The position numbers and the translations under genes are program-made. From Pectobacterium brasiliense (GTDB taxonomy: Bacteria > Pseudomonadota > Gammaproteobacteria > Enterobacterales > Enterobacteriaceae), in contig NZ_JACDSF010000017.1 of assembly GCF_013449685.1 (NCBI RefSeq), positions 104,274-168,273 on the forward strand: a stretch of 64,000 nt of DNA. Direction: 5' to 3'. The notes beneath the pieces were generated by a model. That model had not been told where the DNA came from and searched no databases. It saw only the letters and a list, made by a program, of their open reading frames with translations. This document shows, piece by piece, positions 60,447-64,000 of this stretch (positions within the stretch are counted from its first letter, which is position 1; each line of letters opens with the position of its first letter).

Positions 60447-62663
60447 TCAACTAGCGATCTGGTCTTCATCGGTTGGCGGATAAAACGTCCGTCGACCTTC
60501 CCGCATCGCGAGCAGACGTTCACAGGGTGCGAACCGATCGCCATACTGTTGTTGCAGCACCAGTAGCGTTTTCACGACCGTTTCCACTCCCAGACGATCC
60601 ATATAGTGGAACGGCCCGCCGAGGAAAGGGGGGAAGCCAATGCCAAATACCGCGCCGATATCGCCATCGCGGGCGCACTGGATCACGCCTTCATCCAGAC
60701 AACGCGCTGCCTCGTTCAGCATCATCATCACGGCACGCTGGTTGATCAGCGCGGGGTCAATATGGGCTTTCGCCGTCACATCCAGCAGCGGATAAACCGA
60801 GCTATCCACCTCTCTGCCCGACTGCCAGAAACGGCGCGTTTTATTGTATCGATAGAATCCTTTCCCATTCTTGCGCCCTTTGCGTCCATCTTTCAGGATC
60901 GCATCAAACGCGGGTGGAGAGGTGAAACGCTTGCCCAGTTCTTCACTCAGCACCGGTACAATTTTGGTCGCGACATCAATACCGACTTCATCAAGCAGCG
61001 CCAGCGGACCAACGGGGAAGCCAAAGCGCACCAACGCATAATCGATCGATTCAATCGGTTCCCCTTCCAGCAGGCAATAAGCCGCTTCGTTGATATAAGG
61101 CGCTAATATGCGGTTCACATAAAAACCGGCGCTGTCGCCTACGACGATCGCGGTTTTCCCCTGCTTTCTCGCCAGTGCCACCGTCGTCGCAACCGTCTCT
61201 GCGCTGGTGTGCGCGTGAGGAATCACTTCAACCAGCGGCATTTTGTCCACCGGGCTAAAGTAATGCAGACCCACAACCTGTTGCGGACGGCGCGCGCCCT
61301 CTGCAATCTGATGGATCGGCAGCGAGGAGGTATTCGATGCAAAAATCGTGTGCGGCGCAGCGTGCTCTTCAATCTCCGCCACCATCTGCCGCTTCAGCGC
61401 CAGATCTTCAAAAACGGCCTCAATGACGATATCCGCATGTTCAAAACCGCGATAGTCCGTACTACCGGAAATCAACGTCATCAACCGCTGGCGCTCCGTC
61501 GGCTTCATCCGCTTACTCTGAACGCGTTTGGTCAGCAACTGCCAGTTGTACTTCAGCGCATGGTTAATGCCCTGTTCATTGATATCTTTAATGCGCACTG
61601 GTAACTGCCCGCGCGTCGCCGTCACGCTGGCGATCCCACCGCCCATCAACCCACCGCCGAGAATACCGACGCGGTGGATCGGCTTCGCTTCAGAGTCCGC
61701 ACCGGCGGTTTTCTTTAATGCATTGGAGGCAAAGAATAGATGGCGTAGCGCGGCCGATTCCGGCGTCATCACCAGTTTGCCAAACGCTCGCGCCTCGTGC
61801 CGATACCCTTCGTCACGGCCTTTTTCTATGCCCCGACGTACCACCTGAATGATTTTTTCCGTGGCCGGATAGTTGCCGTGTGTTTTCGCTCGCGTTTTGT
61901 GTTTCACTATTTTGAACAATACATCGCGAATACCTAGGCTACTCAGCAAACGCGAACGCCAGCCCAGCGGCACGACTTTGCGTTTTCCTTTTTTGAGAAT
62001 CTCGACCGCCGTCTCCAGCAGAATATCGTGCGGAACGGCTTCATCAACCAGCCCTTGTCGTAACGCCTGACTCGCACGGAGGTGGCGGCCGGTCAGAATG
62101 AGATCCAGCGCGCTATCCAGGCCAATCAACCGTGGCAACCGCTGCGTTCCACCTGAGCCGGGAAGCAGGCCAAGCTGCACTTCCGGTAGCCCCAGCACCG
62201 TTTTTTCATCCAGCGAGCAGACGCGATAGTCGCAGGCCAAGGCCAATTCCAGCCCACCGCCCAGACAGGCACCGTGGATCGCGGCCACCACGGGGAACGG
62301 CAGCGCGGCTACCTGATCGAACGTTTCCTGCCCTTGTTTCGCCAGATTTTCTGCCTGTTCGGCACTGCTGCACTGGTTCAACATGGTGATATCCGCACCG
62401 GCGATAAACGAATCAGGCTTGGCGGAAATAAAAATCAGCCCCCTGAGCGTCGCATGCTGCCGCGCCTGTTCAAAGACCGAAAGAATCTGTTCTGCAAATT
62501 CGCTCTTTAGCGTGTTCACCTTCTCGCCGGGAACATCAATGCAAATAACACCGATATTGTCCGGCCGAATCGTTAGGGAAAAGGCAGAGGGGCTTTCCGT
62601 CACAGATGATGTTGTTTCGATTGCAGACGATGTTGTCACGGAGAAAGGCTGTTGATCGTTCAT
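60447..62663 (-). CDS. fadJ: Fatty-acid oxidation complex alpha subunit FadJ
   Basis: A 738-residue multifunctional enzyme. The N-terminal enoyl-CoA hydratase/isomerase domain (about 30-210) has [19 protein letters not shown]. The 3-hydroxyacyl-CoA dehydrogenase domains (about 330-720) have the Rossmann loop [15 protein letters not shown]. With FadI it runs beta-oxidation, mainly anaerobically. The N-terminus is about 25 residues longer than E. coli FadJ, a Ser/Thr-rich stretch built from an imperfect repeat. Start overlaps the fadI stop by four bases. Confidence 0.96.
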   Translation of the reverse strand: MNDQQPFSVTTSSAIETTSSVTESPSAFSLTIRPDNIGVICIDVPGEKVNTLKSEFAEQILSVFEQARQHATLRGLIFISAKPDSFIAGADITMLNQCSSAEQAENLAKQGQETFDQVAALPFPVVAAIHGACLGGGLELALACDYRVCSLDEKTVLGLPEVQLGLLPGSGGTQRLPRLIGLDSALDLILTGRHLRASQALRQGLVDEAVPHDILLETAVEILKKGKRKVVPLGWRSRLLSSLGIRDVLFKIVKHKTRAKTHGNYPATEKIIQVVRRGIEKGRDEGYRHEARAFGKLVMTPESAALRHLFFASNALKKTAGADSEAKPIHRVGILGGGLMGGGIASVTATRGQLPVRIKDINEQGINHALKYNWQLLTKRVQSKRMKPTERQRLMTLISGSTDYRGFEHADIVIEAVFEDLALKRQMVAEIEEHAAPHTIFASNTSSLPIHQIAEGARRPQQVVGLHYFSPVDKMPLVEVIPHAHTSAETVATTVALARKQGKTAIVVGDSAGFYVNRILAPYINEAAYCLLEGEPIESIDYALVRFGFPVGPLALLDEVGIDVATKIVPVLSEELGKRFTSPPAFDAILKDGRKGRKNGKGFYRYNKTRRFWQSGREVDSSVYPLLDVTAKAHIDPALINQRAVMMMLNEAARCLDEGVIQCARDGDIGAVFGIGFPPFLGGPFHYMDRLGVETVVKTLLVLQQQYGDRFAPCERLLAMREGRRTFYPPTDEDQIAS

Positions 62664-63973
62664 GGCGTCACCTCCAGTACCATTGCCGCACCCAGCCCGC
62701 CAGCCGCGCAGGCGGTGGTTAACCCCAGCCCGCCGCCACGACGGCGCAGTTCATTCAGCGTTTGGGTAATCATCCTCGCGCCAGTGGCAGCAAAGGGATG
62801 TCCATAGGCAATGGATCCCCCCAGCACATTGAACTTGGCGCGATCGACCTCACCCAGTGCGGCATTTCTACCCAGTTGATTCCGGGCAAACTCATCGCTG
62901 GCAAACAGTTTGAGATTTGCCAACGTCTGCGCGGCAAAGGCTTCGTGCATATCAATAAGCGTCAGATCGGCCAGCGTCACGCCAGCCCTTGCCAACGCCA
63001 GCGGGGAGGCATAAGCCGGTCCCAGCAACATGTCACGCTGTACGCCGATGGCGCTAAATGCATAGCTGCGCAGATAGCCTAGCGGCGTGAGCCCCAGACG
63101 TTCCGCCTTGGATTCACTCATCATCAACACCGCCGCCGCGCCATCCGTGAGCGGCGTACTGTTCGCCGCCGTGACCGTACCGTGTCGGCGATCGAACGCC
63201 GGACGTAAACGGGAATACTGCTCCAGCGAGGAATCATGGCGCACGTTGTTATCTTCACTCAGCGCCTTGTCATAAGGCGGGACGTAAGCCGTCATCACTT
63301 CATCGCGCAGCACGCCGGATTCCCAGGCCTGAGCCGCCAGCTTGTGTGAGCGGTGCGCCAGTTCATCCTGCTCTTCACGCGTGATACCGTAGGTTTTTGC
63401 CATTTGTTCGGCGGTATCGCCCATGCGCAGCCCGGTGGAATACTCCGCCACAGCGGGCGCAACCGGCAGCAGATCTTTCGGGCGCAGGCCGCTTAACAGT
63501 TTCAACTTCTGGCTCAGCGTCCGAGCCTTGTTCATATCCACCAACGTTCTGGCCAACGCTTTGCTGACGCCAATCGGCAGCACGGAAGAGGAATCCGCCC
63601 CGCCGGCAATGCCGACGTCCACCGTCCCCGCCATAATGCTTTCCGCCACGTTGGCGACCGCCTGAAAGCTGGTGGCGCAGGCGCGCGACACGCTGTAGGC
63701 ATCGGTATGCACACTCATGCCCGTGCCGAGCACGATCTCCCTAGCGATATTCGGCGCTTCGGGCATCTGAACCACCTGCCCAAAAACCAATAGCTCGATC
63801 AATTCAGGATCGATCCCAGTGCGAACCAGTAGTTCGCTGGTGACGAGCTTCCCTAATTCGATGGCAGGTACGCCATGATAGGCCGTTGCCTGCCGGGCAA
63901 ATGGGGTGCGTAATCCGCTCACGAACGCAATGCGATCGCCACGGCGGGTTATCAGAGGTAATACCTCGCTCAT
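62660..63973 (-). CDS. fadI: Acetyl-CoA acyltransferase (3-ketoacyl-CoA thiolase) FadI
   Basis: A 437-residue thiolase that cleaves 3-ketoacyl-CoA in beta-oxidation. The nucleophile Cys99 is in [11 protein letters not shown], the C-terminal base is in [13 protein letters not shown], and the GHP motif is in [13 protein letters not shown]. Complete at both ends. Only 27 bases remain before the window edge, so its promoter and any FadR site are out of view. GGAG lies just upstream of the ATG. Confidence 0.97.
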   Translation of the reverse strand: MSEVLPLITRRGDRIAFVSGLRTPFARQATAYHGVPAIELGKLVTSELLVRTGIDPELIELLVFGQVVQMPEAPNIAREIVLGTGMSVHTDAYSVSRACATSFQAVANVAESIMAGTVDVGIAGGADSSSVLPIGVSKALARTLVDMNKARTLSQKLKLLSGLRPKDLLPVAPAVAEYSTGLRMGDTAEQMAKTYGITREEQDELAHRSHKLAAQAWESGVLRDEVMTAYVPPYDKALSEDNNVRHDSSLEQYSRLRPAFDRRHGTVTAANSTPLTDGAAAVLMMSESKAERLGLTPLGYLRSYAFSAIGVQRDMLLGPAYASPLALARAGVTLADLTLIDMHEAFAAQTLANLKLFASDEFARNQLGRNAALGEVDRAKFNVLGGSIAYGHPFAATGARMITQTLNELRRRGGGLGLTTACAAGGLGAAMVLEVTP

Positions 63974-64000
63974 AAACGCTCCTGTTAACCGAAAATACTT

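Overview
This window is core chromosome of a gammaproteobacterium of the order Enterobacterales, most likely a soft-rot species (Pectobacterium or a close relative). The protein sequences and gene order closely follow the Escherichia coli elaB-nuo-lrhA-ackA-pta-his transport-purF-accD-fabB-aroC-fadIJ segment. The LysR regulator beside nuo is of the LrhA/HexA/PecT type. ERIC repeats lie between genes. The genus call is an inference from recalled protein similarity. I saw no rRNA, tRNA, prophage, insertion sequence or CRISPR array.

Layout. 0.2-2 kb: a PhzF-fold enzyme, a GNAT acetyltransferase and a 32-codon gene with its own promoter, two CRP-type sites and a terminator. 2.3-18 kb: elaB, then the complete 13-gene nuo operon (minus strand, nuoA to nuoN, with fused nuoCD). 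18.7-26 kb: hexA/lrhA, alaA, yfbR, yfbS, hxpA, yfbU and yfbV. 26.5-30 kb: ackA-pta. 30-34 kb: yfcD, yfcE, yfcG, folX and yfcH. 34-37 kb: the hisJQMP amino-acid ABC transporter behind a sigma-54/NtrC-type control region. 37-48 kb: a long minus-strand block, pdxB-usg-truA-dedA-accD-folC-dedD-cvpA-purF-ubiX. 48-53 kb: flk, fabB (FadR/FabR-type promoter) and mnmC. 53-58 kb: prmB-aroC-mepA-yfcA-epmC-yfcL. 58-64 kb: smrB, sixA, an unplaced GNAT acetyltransferase, and fadI-fadJ running to the right edge.

Together the genes cover respiratory NADH oxidation, acetate overflow (acetyl-CoA to acetyl-P to acetate with ATP), unsaturated fatty-acid synthesis and beta-oxidation, entry to purine, folate, PLP, ubiquinone and chorismate synthesis, tRNA and translation-factor modification, and histidine/arginine-type uptake. 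Compared with the remembered E. coli order, yfcC, yfcF, argT and yfcJ are absent from their usual places.

The least explained items are the small CRP-associated gene at 1.9 kb, the repeat-derived hairpin inside the nuo operon between nuoF and nuoG, the inverted repeat in the ackA leader, the NtrC/sigma-54 arrangement at hisJ, and the acetyltransferase at 59.6 kb next to an ERIC element. I did not find a wholly new multi-gene system.
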